The position numbers and the translations under genes were made by a program. This document shows positions 7,239 to 14,494 of a stretch of DNA of 64,000 nt, one piece after another. Under the pieces are notes generated by a model, which saw only the letters and a list, made by a program, of their open reading frames with translations, was not told where the DNA came from and did no database searches. Position 1 is the stretch's first letter. Each line of letters opens with the position of its first letter. Location of the stretch: contig NZ_BAABBV010000002.1 of NCBI RefSeq assembly GCF_039538145.1, forward strand, positions 124,001 to 188,000. The letters are read 5' to 3'. The stretch comes from Gryllotalpicola daejeonensis (GTDB taxonomy: Bacteria; Actinomycetota; Actinomycetes; Actinomycetales; Microbacteriaceae).

Positions 7239-8333
7239 TCAGTCGCAGGTGGTGCCCTGTGCGCCGGAGGACTGCACCTGCGCCGCCGTCATGTCCACGC
7301 CGAGGATGTCGACGACGAAGATCAGCGTCGAGTCCTTGGTGATGGTCTTCTGGCCGCTCGGCGGGTTGCTGCCGTAGCCGTCGGCCGGCGTCATGACGAC
7401 CTCGACCTGCGACCCGACGGTCTGCCCCTCGAGCGCCTTCGCGAAGCCCTTCACGACCCCGGTCGTCGGGAACGCGCTGGGCACGGAGGCGAAGTCGCAG
7501 CCGTGTGAGGTGCCCCAGCTCTGGTCGAAGATCTTGCCGCTCTTCCACTCGGTGCCCTGGTACTGCACCGAGACGAGGTCACCGCTCGCGACCTTCGCGC
7601 CGGTGCCCTTCTTCAGCACGGCGACCTGGGTGGTCGACGGCGGCGTAGATGACTTGTCGTAGCTCACCTTCGGAGTGCCGTCTGCGGCATCCTTCACGGC
7701 CGGCATGCCGGGCTTCGCCGGCTGCGGCGCGCCCGTGGCCTTGTCTGCCTTCGCCTCGAGGATGTCGCCGACGAAGACCAGCGTGTCGCCGGGCTTGACG
7801 CTGCCATCGCTGAAGTCGCTGGTGACCGTCTTCGCGCTGCCGAAGGCGGTCGACGCTTTCGCGGCGTAGACGATGCGACTGCCGACGGGCTCGCAGCCGA
7901 ACATGCGGGTGAAGCCCGGCGCCTGGCTCGAGGCGCCGAGGCGCAGCGCGAACTGGCCGCGGTCGGCGCCCCAGCCCGAGGGCGCCTGCAGAGTCGCGCC
8001 GCTCGTGGCGTCGTAGGCGGCGAAGCCGATGACCACCTTCGTGCCCGCCTTCACGTCGTCGCCGCTGCCCTTGGTCACGACGGTGCGCTGCTCGGACTTC
8101 GCCGAAGCACCCTTGGTCACCTTGACCGTCGGCGTGCTGCCCTGCGCGCCGCTGATCTGCACGCCGTCGCTCACTGCGCCCGGCTTCAGGGAGCAGTCGA
8201 CCGACACGGTCTTGGCGGTGCTCGACGTCGGCTTCGGGGTGCTCTTGGTCTTCGCGTCGCCACCGCCCGCGCAGGCGGTGAGCAACAGGGCGGACGCCGC
8301 CGCGAGGACGACGATGGACAGCGATTTGCGCAC
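7239..8333 (-). CDS. FKBP-type peptidyl-prolyl isomerase lipoprotein
   Basis: The 364-residue product begins with a lipoprotein signal (lipobox LLTAC at about residues 17-21), then a Thr/Ser/Lys linker and two FKBP-like segments. The second (about 235-345) is the typical one: VSVQYQGTEWKSGKIFDQSW, GFAKALEGQTVGSQVEVVMTP and YGSNP. The first (about 60-190) is diverged. Members catalyse cis-trans isomerisation of proline bonds in exported proteins on the outer face of the membrane. The GTG at 8333 starts the signal peptide. The gene diverges from 8426 and runs toward dxr with a 32-bp gap. Confidence 0.9.
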   Translation of the reverse strand: MRKSLSIVVLAAASALLLTACAGGGDAKTKSTPKPTSSTAKTVSVDCSLKPGAVSDGVQISGAQGSTPTVKVTKGASAKSEQRTVVTKGSGDDVKAGTKVVIGFAAYDATSGATLQAPSGWGADRGQFALRLGASSQAPGFTRMFGCEPVGSRIVYAAKASTAFGSAKTVTSDFSDGSVKPGDTLVFVGDILEAKADKATGAPQPAKPGMPAVKDAADGTPKVSYDKSSTPPSTTQVAVLKKGTGAKVASGDLVSVQYQGTEWKSGKIFDQSWGTSHGCDFASVPSAFPTTGVVKGFAKALEGQTVGSQVEVVMTPADGYGSNPPSGQKTITKDSTLIFVVDILGVDMTAAQVQSSGAQGTTCD

Positions 8334-8413
8334 GAAAGAACTCTCGGTAGAAGACGTGGGGAGCTCACAGTCTGCACCACGGACTTATCCGGAGTCTCAA
8401 GATCGGGTGCACG

Positions 8414-8419
8414 TAAGGT
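8414..8419 (+). promoter_or_regulatory. -10 box TAAGGT, leaderless
   Basis: TAAGGT, six bases (GGGCGC), then the GTG at 8426. Confidence 0.6.
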
Positions 8420-8425
8420 GGGCGC

Positions 8426-9334
8426 GTGCAGGTCAGCCGAGCCACCGTCTGGACAGCCCGGGCCGCCGCGGCGGTCGTACTGCTCGTCATCGCGACGGCA
8501 CTCACAACACTCACTGTGCAGACCGCGCACGAGAACGCGGCGGCCACGGCGCCCCACGTGACGCACCTCACCAAGAAGACGAAGCTGCCGCCGTTCGAGG
8601 CGGGTGACCTGATCAGCGACGACTCGTTCTTCAATGCCGACGCCATGACGCGTGAGGGCGTGCAGCAGTGGCTGCTCGAGATGCCGTGCACGCCGCGCGA
8701 CAACTCCCCCTGCCTCGCGTTCTTCCACCAGAAGACCGAGACACGCGCGGCGAACGCGAACTGCTCTCGCTATGCCGGCGCCGCCGACGAGACCGCGGCC
8801 GCGATCGTCACAAAGGTGGCGCACGCCTGCGGCATCAGCCCCCGCGTGCTGCTGGTTCTGGTGCAGAAGGAGCAGTCGCTGGTCACGCACCCCAGCGCGT
8901 ACGGCTATCAGCGGGCGACCGGGTATGCCTGCCCCGATACGGCGAAGTGCGACGAGAAGTACTTCGGATTCTTCAACCAGCTGTACTCCGCCGCATGGCA
9001 GTTCCGCGAGTACGGCAACCCCGACGATCACTGGAAGGTCAGGCCCGGCACCGTGAAGGTGCAGTACTCGCCGGATGCCTCGTGCGGGGCATACCCGGTT
9101 CACATCGCGAACCAGGCCACAGCGGATCTGTATCTCTACACGCCCTACCAGCCCGACGCCTTCACGCGCGCTCACCCCGACGGGCCCGCGCACGGCTGCT
9201 CTGCCTTCGGCAATCTCAACTTCTTCCGCCTCTACAGCGCCTGGTTCGGCGACGCCCGAGCCGTGCGATTCCCCGAATGGTGGGGGCCGTGTCTCGACAA
9301 TGTCGACGGCATCGCATGCCGCACGGGGCATTGA
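8426..9334 (+). CDS. Secreted cysteine-rich protein, possible lysozyme-like fold
   Basis: The 302-residue product has an N-terminal signal or anchor helix (about 11-32). The exported part holds ten cysteines, an even number that suggests five disulfides. A helix followed by ISPRVLLVLVQKEQSLVT resembles the catalytic-Glu helix of lytic transglycosylases, and NQLYSAAWQFREY and NLNFFRLYSAWFG motifs follow. I recall related actinobacterial surface proteins but cannot name a family securely, so the peptidoglycan-cleaving role is only a possibility. The GTG start is set by a -10 box six bases upstream. It diverges from the FKBP lipoprotein gene; plsC follows after 21 bp with its own promoter. Confidence 0.8.
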   Translation: MQVSRATVWTARAAAAVVLLVIATALTTLTVQTAHENAAATAPHVTHLTKKTKLPPFEAGDLISDDSFFNADAMTREGVQQWLLEMPCTPRDNSPCLAFFHQKTETRAANANCSRYAGAADETAAAIVTKVAHACGISPRVLLVLVQKEQSLVTHPSAYGYQRATGYACPDTAKCDEKYFGFFNQLYSAAWQFREYGNPDDHWKVRPGTVKVQYSPDASCGAYPVHIANQATADLYLYTPYQPDAFTRAHPDGPAHGCSAFGNLNFFRLYSAWFGDARAVRFPEWWGPCLDNVDGIACRTGH

Positions 9335-9342
9335 ACTGCGAT

Positions 9343-9348
9343 TACCCT
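9343..9348 (+). promoter_or_regulatory. -10 box TACCCT of plsC-like gene, leaderless
   Basis: TACCCT, seven bases (TGGCGGA), then the ATG at 9356. Confidence 0.6.
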
Positions 9349-9355
9349 TGGCGGA

Positions 9356-10162
9356 ATGGCACTCGAAGCTGACCCCTCCGAGGCGGCGGCCGGCCGCGAT
9401 GCCGATCTCGAGGACAAGGTCGAGGCATCGCCCGATATCAGTCACGCCAACCGTGGGCTCTATACCCTCGCCAGGCTGACCATTGCGCCGCTCGCGCGGG
9501 CGATCTTCCGGCCCCGGGTGATCGGCAGGCACAACGTTCCGAAGCGCGGCCCGGTCATCATCGCGAGCAATCACCTGTCGTTCATCGACTCCGTCGCCAT
9601 TCCGATGGTCGCGCCGCGCCGCGTGCGGTTCCTGGCCAAGTCGTCGTATTTCGACGGCACCGGCTTCCGCGGCGGACTGTCGCGACTGTTCTTCAGCTCG
9701 GTCGGCGCGATCCCCGTGGTGCGTGGGGCCGGATCTGCAGCGCAGGCAGCGCTCGATCAGTCGCGCCGCATCATCGAGTCGGGGGACGCATTCGCGCTGT
9801 ACCCGGAAGGGACACGCTCGCTCGACGGGCGGCTCTACAAGGGCCGCACGGGCGCCGCGTGGCTCGCACTCACGACCGGTGCCCCCGTCGTTCCCGTCGG
9901 GCTGAAGCGCACGAACGACTTCCTGCCTGTCGGTGCCAAGATCCCCCGCCGGGTGCGGATCACGGTCGAGTTCGGCAAGCCGCTCGACCTCACGCACTTC
10001 GGGCCCGCCGACTCAGGTAAGGCGCGCAGGCTCGCGACGGACGAGATCATGGCCGCGATTCAGAAGCTCTCGGGGCAGGAACTCGCGGGCGCCTACAACG
10101 AGGCGCCGCCGAGCGGCACCGTCGAGCGCGTCAAGCGGATGTTCCACCCGGAGCGGCTCTAG
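9356..10162 (+). CDS. plsC: 1-acyl-sn-glycerol-3-phosphate acyltransferase (PlsC family)
   Basis: The 268-residue product carries the four acyltransferase blocks in order: NHLSFID (the HX4D catalytic motif, about residue 76), FLAKSSYF, the phosphate-binding YPEGTRS (about 145) and VPVGL. The family transfers an acyl chain to lysophosphatidic acid at the membrane, making phosphatidic acid; other glycerolipid acceptors are possible. An extra acidic 30-residue N-terminus precedes the domain. It starts leaderless and converges on the OsmC gene with about 50 bp between. Confidence 0.88.
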   Translation: MALEADPSEAAAGRDADLEDKVEASPDISHANRGLYTLARLTIAPLARAIFRPRVIGRHNVPKRGPVIIASNHLSFIDSVAIPMVAPRRVRFLAKSSYFDGTGFRGGLSRLFFSSVGAIPVVRGAGSAAQAALDQSRRIIESGDAFALYPEGTRSLDGRLYKGRTGAAWLALTTGAPVVPVGLKRTNDFLPVGAKIPRRVRITVEFGKPLDLTHFGPADSGKARRLATDEIMAAIQKLSGQELAGAYNEAPPSGTVERVKRMFHPERL

Positions 10163-10214
10163 CGCACACGGTCGCCCCGAAGCACGCGAGGTGCGGCCTC
10201 GGCCGAAGAGCCGC

Positions 10215-10688
10215 TCAGCCGGCGACGGTGATCGACGGCTCGTGGCCGACGGGGAAGTTCACCGATGATGCGATGAAGCACATGCGCTGAGCCTCGTGGT
10301 GCAGCTCTTCCGCAAGGGCTAGCTGCGAGGCATCCGTGATCACCACGCGCGGTCGCAGCGTCGCGGACGTAAAGTGGCCGCCTCCGTCTGGCGTCTGCTG
10401 CATCGTGCCGATCGCGTCGTCGTCGTACGAGACGACGGTGACGCCCGCGACCATTGCTGCGTGCAGATAGCTGAGCATGTGGCACTGCGACAGCGCCGCG
10501 AGCAGCAGTTCTTCGGGGTTCCACCGATCGCGATCGCCGCGGAATGCGGGGTCCGAGCTGCCGGCGATGTCGGCTTTGCCCGCCGCGCTGACCGTGTGCT
10601 CACGGCCGTAGTCGCGGTAGCCGCTGGTGCCCGTTCCCCGATTCCCGCTCCAGCTGACCGTGACGGCGTAGTGATGCTCGAGTGCCAT
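10215..10688 (-). CDS. OsmC/Ohr-family peroxiredoxin-like protein
   Basis: The 157-residue product fits OsmC-family thiol peroxidases, which reduce organic hydroperoxides. Both redox cysteines are present: SQCHMLSYLH (first Cys, buried helix) and AQRMCFIASSVNFPV (second). An NPEELLLAALSQ block precedes the first. The ATG at 10688 is chosen because CAGACT lies six bases upstream. It is monocistronic and divergent from gabT. Confidence 0.9.
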   Translation of the reverse strand: MALEHHYAVTVSWSGNRGTGTSGYRDYGREHTVSAAGKADIAGSSDPAFRGDRDRWNPEELLLAALSQCHMLSYLHAAMVAGVTVVSYDDDAIGTMQQTPDGGGHFTSATLRPRVVITDASQLALAEELHHEAQRMCFIASSVNFPVGHEPSITVAG

Positions 10689-10694
10689 GGCGCC

Positions 10695-10700
10695 AGTCTG
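10695..10700 (-). promoter_or_regulatory. -10-like CAGACT of OsmC gene, leaderless
   Basis: CAGACT on the minus strand, six bases (GGCGCC), then the ATG start. Confidence 0.45.
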
Positions 10701-10794
10701 GCACTTCGCCGACATGGCTCGGGGCGGTGCGGCGCGGGGCGGCGCGGTGGCACGCGGGACCGCCCGCCGCCGAGGCCCGAACGGGGGCCGCGGC

Positions 10795-10800
10795 TAGGAT
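10795..10800 (+). promoter_or_regulatory. -10 box TAGGAT of gabT, leaderless
   Basis: TAGGAT, six bases (TTCCGC), then the ATG at 10807. A clear example of the window-wide leaderless arrangement. Confidence 0.65.
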
Positions 10801-10806
10801 TTCCGC

Positions 10807-12168
10807 ATGAGCTCCACGACGACTGCTCCCCCCGCCGAGTACACCCTGCCGCAGGAGCGCCGCGTGGTCACCGAGATCCCCGGCCCAAAGTCACGTGAGC
10901 TGCACGCCCGCCGGCAGGCCGTCGTCGCAGCGGGGGTCTCGAGCGCTCTGCCGGTCTACATCCAGCGCGCGAACGGCGCCTTCCTGGAAGACGTCGACGG
11001 CAACCGCTTCCTCGACCTGGGCGCGGGCATCGGCGTCACGACCGTCGGGCACACCCAGCCCGAGGTGGTCGCCGCCGCCACCGCCGCGCTCGGCTCACTC
11101 ACGCACGGCATGGCGACGATCACGCCTTACGAGTCGTATGTGCAGGTCGCCGAACTGCTCGCCACGCACACCCCCGGGGACTTCCCGAAGAAGTCGATCC
11201 TCGTGAACTCGGGCGCCGAGGCTGTCGAGAACGCCGTGAAGATCGCGCGCAAGGCCACGGGGCGGCGCGCGGTCGCGGCCCTCGAGCACGCCTACCACGG
11301 CCGCACCAACCTCACGATGGCGATGACGTTCAAGGCGATGCCGTATTCGGCGGGCTTCGGGCCGTTCGCACCCGATGTGTACGCCGTGCCGGGGTCCTAC
11401 CCGTTCCGGGATGGCCTGAGCGGGGCGGATGCCGCCGCCCGCACGATCCTCTACCTCGAGAAGCACATCGGCGCCGCAGATCTCGCCTGCCTCGTCGTCG
11501 AGCCGATCCAGGGTGAGGGCGGCTTCATGGTTCCCGCAGACGGGTACCTTCCGGCCCTTCAGCAGTGGTGCACCGACAACGGCGTGGTCTTCGTCGCCGA
11601 TGAGATCCAGACGGGCATGGCGCGCACCGGCGCGTACTACGCGAGCGAGCACTTCGGCCTCGTTCCCGACGTCGTGCTGACCGCGAAGGGCATCGCGGGC
11701 GGCCTACCGCTCGCCGCCGTCACCGGCCGAGCCGAGATCATGGATGCCGCGCACCCCGGTGGCCTCGGCGGCACCTTCGGAGGCAACCCCGTGGCGTGTG
11801 CCGCGGCCGTCGCTGTCTTCGAGCAGATCGAGAAGCGGCGCCTCTTCGCCGAGGCACAGCGCATCGAGACGACCTTCCGCCCCATGCTCGAGCAGCTTCG
11901 CGCCAAACACGACGTCATCGGCCATGTGCGAGGCATCGGCGCGATGCTCGCTATCGAGCTCGTGGAACCGGGCACTCGAGAAACCACCAAGACACCACAC
12001 GCGACGGCGGTGAGCGCGATCATCGCGCACGCCGCGCAGAACGGCGTCCTGCTGCTCTCGGCCGGGACGTACGGCAATGTGCTGCGCTTCCTGCCGTCGC
12101 TCGCGGTCACCGACGCGCACCTGGCCGAAGCTGCCGGAATCATCGACGAAGCGCTGGCGGCACTGTGA
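10807..12168 (+). CDS. gabT: 4-aminobutyrate aminotransferase
   Basis: The 453-residue class-III PLP aminotransferase transfers the amino group of GABA to 2-oxoglutarate, giving succinate semialdehyde. Motifs seen: GAGIGVTTVGHTQPEVV, the SGAEAVENAVKIAR cofactor loop, AYHGRTNLT, EPIQGEGGF, DEIQTGMARTG and the PLP lysine in TAKGIAGGLPL (about residue 293). Length and motifs are those of GabT. The asparaginase gene starts inside its stop codon (GTGA overlap), so the two are one transcript. With the aldehyde dehydrogenase and aminotransferase at 19-22.5 kb it would complete a putrescine route. Confidence 0.9.
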   Translation: MSSTTTAPPAEYTLPQERRVVTEIPGPKSRELHARRQAVVAAGVSSALPVYIQRANGAFLEDVDGNRFLDLGAGIGVTTVGHTQPEVVAAATAALGSLTHGMATITPYESYVQVAELLATHTPGDFPKKSILVNSGAEAVENAVKIARKATGRRAVAALEHAYHGRTNLTMAMTFKAMPYSAGFGPFAPDVYAVPGSYPFRDGLSGADAAARTILYLEKHIGAADLACLVVEPIQGEGGFMVPADGYLPALQQWCTDNGVVFVADEIQTGMARTGAYYASEHFGLVPDVVLTAKGIAGGLPLAAVTGRAEIMDAAHPGGLGGTFGGNPVACAAAVAVFEQIEKRRLFAEAQRIETTFRPMLEQLRAKHDVIGHVRGIGAMLAIELVEPGTRETTKTPHATAVSAIIAHAAQNGVLLLSAGTYGNVLRFLPSLAVTDAHLAEAAGIIDEALAAL

Positions 12169-13226
12169 GCGACCGCATCCAGACCCCGGCGCACGGCCTC
12201 TCCGGCCTCTCCGACCTCACCGGCGCGACGAGCCGCGCCGACCAGACCGCCACCCTTGCCGCCTCGGCTGAGCTCGCGGTCGTCGTGCGCGGCGACTTCA
12301 TCGAATCGCGTCACGCCGGCAGCGCGGTCGTTCTCGGACAGGAGGCCGCGGTGCTGCGCACCGTCGGCGACCCCGACGCCCCGGTGTTCGCGCGCTCGTC
12401 GCTCAAGCCGATCCAGGCTCTGGCCGCGCTCTCGGCCGGTGCCGAGCTGGAGGGCGCCGAGCTCGCCGTCGCGGCGGCGAGCCACACGGGCACCCCTGCC
12501 CACGTCACCGCAGTGCGCAGCATCCTCGCAAAGGCTCAGCTGCCCGCGACCGCGCTGCAGTGCCCCGCTGTCATGCCCGCCGACGCCGAGGCGCGTGCCG
12601 GAGTGCGTGCGAGCGGCGGCGGCTCCGAGCCGATCTACATGGAGTGCTCCGGCAAGCACGCCGCGATGCTGCTCGCGTGTGTGGCGAACGGGTGGGACAT
12701 CGACGGCTACCTCGACCCTGAGCACCCGGTGCAGAAGCACATCGTCGACACGATCGAGCGACTCACGGGCGAGAAGGTCGCCAACGTGGCGGTCGACGGC
12801 TGCGGTGCGCCGACCTTCGCCGTCTCGCTGACCGGGCTCGCCCGCGGCATCCAGCGCATCGCGACGGCCCAGGCGTCGTCGCCGTTCGCGCTCTACAAGA
12901 AGGCGGCCGCCGTCACGCAAGCCGTACGCGACTTCCCGTGGGCGATCCACGGTCAGGGCCGCAGCGACAGCGTGCTCGTCGAGCGGCTCGGAGTTCTCGC
13001 GAAGCGCGGCGCAGAGGGCCTGCAGGTCGTGGCGGCGCCGGATGGCACCACGGTCGCGCTCAAGGTCCTCGACGGAGCGCATCGGCCCGCGACCGTCGTC
13101 GCCCTGACACTGCTCGTCAAGGCTGGAGCGCTCAGTGCGGCTTCCGTCGCCGCTGTGCTGCCTGACGTGGTCGGCGCAGTCCTCGGCGGCGGGCGCCCGG
13201 TCGGCGAAGTCCGCCCCGTCGTCTGA
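12165..13226 (+). CDS. L-asparaginase II-type amidohydrolase
   Basis: The 353-residue product matches the asparaginase II family of actinobacteria and rhizobia, which is unrelated to the classical AnsA/AnsB fold: ARSSLKPIQALA, the AAASHTGTPAHV block, ECSGKHAAMLLAC, and VDGCGAPTFAVSL. The family hydrolyses asparagine to aspartate and ammonia. The GTG at 12165 overlaps the gabT stop by 4 nt. Coupling with gabT and the downstream alanine dehydrogenase suggests amino-acid nitrogen use. Confidence 0.85.
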   Translation: MSDRIQTPAHGLSGLSDLTGATSRADQTATLAASAELAVVVRGDFIESRHAGSAVVLGQEAAVLRTVGDPDAPVFARSSLKPIQALAALSAGAELEGAELAVAAASHTGTPAHVTAVRSILAKAQLPATALQCPAVMPADAEARAGVRASGGGSEPIYMECSGKHAAMLLACVANGWDIDGYLDPEHPVQKHIVDTIERLTGEKVANVAVDGCGAPTFAVSLTGLARGIQRIATAQASSPFALYKKAAAVTQAVRDFPWAIHGQGRSDSVLVERLGVLAKRGAEGLQVVAAPDGTTVALKVLDGAHRPATVVALTLLVKAGALSAASVAAVLPDVVGAVLGGGRPVGEVRPVV

Positions 13227-13319
13227 CACGCGCAACCGATTCCGCCGCCTGCGCTGCCAGCAGAGACGGATTCCGTCGAAAACCGCACGCGATGCTGTCG
13301 ATCTCGCCCCCTCCCGGGG

Positions 13320-13325
13320 TAGCCT
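13320..13325 (+). promoter_or_regulatory. -10 box TAGCCT of ald
   Basis: TAGCCT lies 42 bp before the ald ATG; the expected start point leaves a leader of about 36 nt carrying AGGAG just before the start codon. A contrast to the leaderless genes. Confidence 0.5.
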
Positions 13326-13367
13326 GTGGGCTGGCCCACGAGGCCGGTCACCGACGACAGGAGCGAC

Positions 13368-14486
13368 ATGCGCATCGCAGTACCCCGCGAGATCAAGGAC
13401 AACGAATACCGCGTGGCGATCACGCCCTCCGGCGTGCATGCGCTGACCGGCAACGGCCACCGGGTCGTCGTCGAGGCCGGCGCCGGGCTCGGCTCGTCCA
13501 TCACGGACGATGAGTTCCGCGACGCGGGCGCCGTCATCGAAGCGGATGCCGCCAACGTCTGGGCCGACGCCGAGCTCGTGCTCAAGGTCAAGGAGCCGAT
13601 CGCCTCGGAGTACGGCTACTTCCGCGAGGGGCTCGTGCTCTTCACCTACCTTCATCTCGCCGCCGACCGGCCGCTGACCGACGCGCTCGCGGCCGCCGGG
13701 GTCACCGCGATCGCCTATGAGACGGTGCAGCTTCCCGGGCGACAGCTGCCGCTGCTCGCGCCGATGAGCGAGGTCGCCGGGCGACTCGCGCCGATCGTCG
13801 GCGCGAACACTCTCATGAAGCCTGCCGGCGGCGTCGGGCTGCTCGTTCCTGGCGTTCCCGGAACACGGCCGGCCGACGTGGTGATCATCGGCGGCGGCGT
13901 CGCCGGCTCGAACGCCATCACGACTGCCGTGGGCCTCGGAGCGCAGGTCACCGTGCTCGACACCAACATCGAGAGGCTGCGCCAACTCGATGACCTGTAC
14001 CAGGGCCGCATCAAGACCATCGCATCGAACCCCCTCGAGATCGAAAAGGCGGTCACCGCCGCCGACCTCGTCGTCGGGTCGGTGCTGATTCCCGGCGCGA
14101 AGGCGCCCAAGCTCGTCACGAACGATCTCGTCGCCCGCATGCGCCCCGGCAGCGTTCTCGTCGACATCGCGATCGATCAGGGCGGATGCTTCGAAGACAG
14201 CCACCCGACGACCCACAGCGCCCCGACCTTCCGGGTGCACGACTCGATCTTCTATTGCGTGGCCAACATGCCGGGCGCGGTCGCCAACACCTCCACTTAC
14301 GCGCTTACGAACGCGACGCTTCCCTATCTGCGCGCCATCGCGGCCCACGGGTGGCGCGCGGCGCTGGCCGCCGACCCGGCACTCGCGCTCGGACTCAACG
14401 TGCATGCCGGCGCCGTCGTCAACGAGGGCGTCGCCACCGCGCACGGGCTTGAGCTCGGCTCGCTGGGGTCCGTGCTCGCGGCCTAG
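13368..14486 (+). CDS. ald: Alanine dehydrogenase
   Basis: The 372-residue NAD-dependent enzyme interconverts alanine with pyruvate and ammonia. It begins MRIAVPREIKDNEYRVA, has KVKEP and the YLHLA block with the catalytic His, then VIIGGGVAGSNAITTAVGLGA as NAD-binding loop, and the conserved HDSIFYCVANMPGAVANTST. ATG 13368 has a good AGGAG 6 nt upstream. Its stop is only 8 bp from that of the convergent ATPase gene, leaving no room for a separate terminator. Confidence 0.95.
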   Translation: MRIAVPREIKDNEYRVAITPSGVHALTGNGHRVVVEAGAGLGSSITDDEFRDAGAVIEADAANVWADAELVLKVKEPIASEYGYFREGLVLFTYLHLAADRPLTDALAAAGVTAIAYETVQLPGRQLPLLAPMSEVAGRLAPIVGANTLMKPAGGVGLLVPGVPGTRPADVVIIGGGVAGSNAITTAVGLGAQVTVLDTNIERLRQLDDLYQGRIKTIASNPLEIEKAVTAADLVVGSVLIPGAKAPKLVTNDLVARMRPGSVLVDIAIDQGGCFEDSHPTTHSAPTFRVHDSIFYCVANMPGAVANTSTYALTNATLPYLRAIAAHGWRAALAADPALALGLNVHAGAVVNEGVATAHGLELGSLGSVLAA

Positions 14487-14494
14487 CAAAGAGG

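Noticed and set aside
13227..13367. Riboswitch in front of ald
   Set aside because: No conserved glycine- or amino-acid-riboswitch core could be recognised; the region holds a plain -10 box and a short leader.
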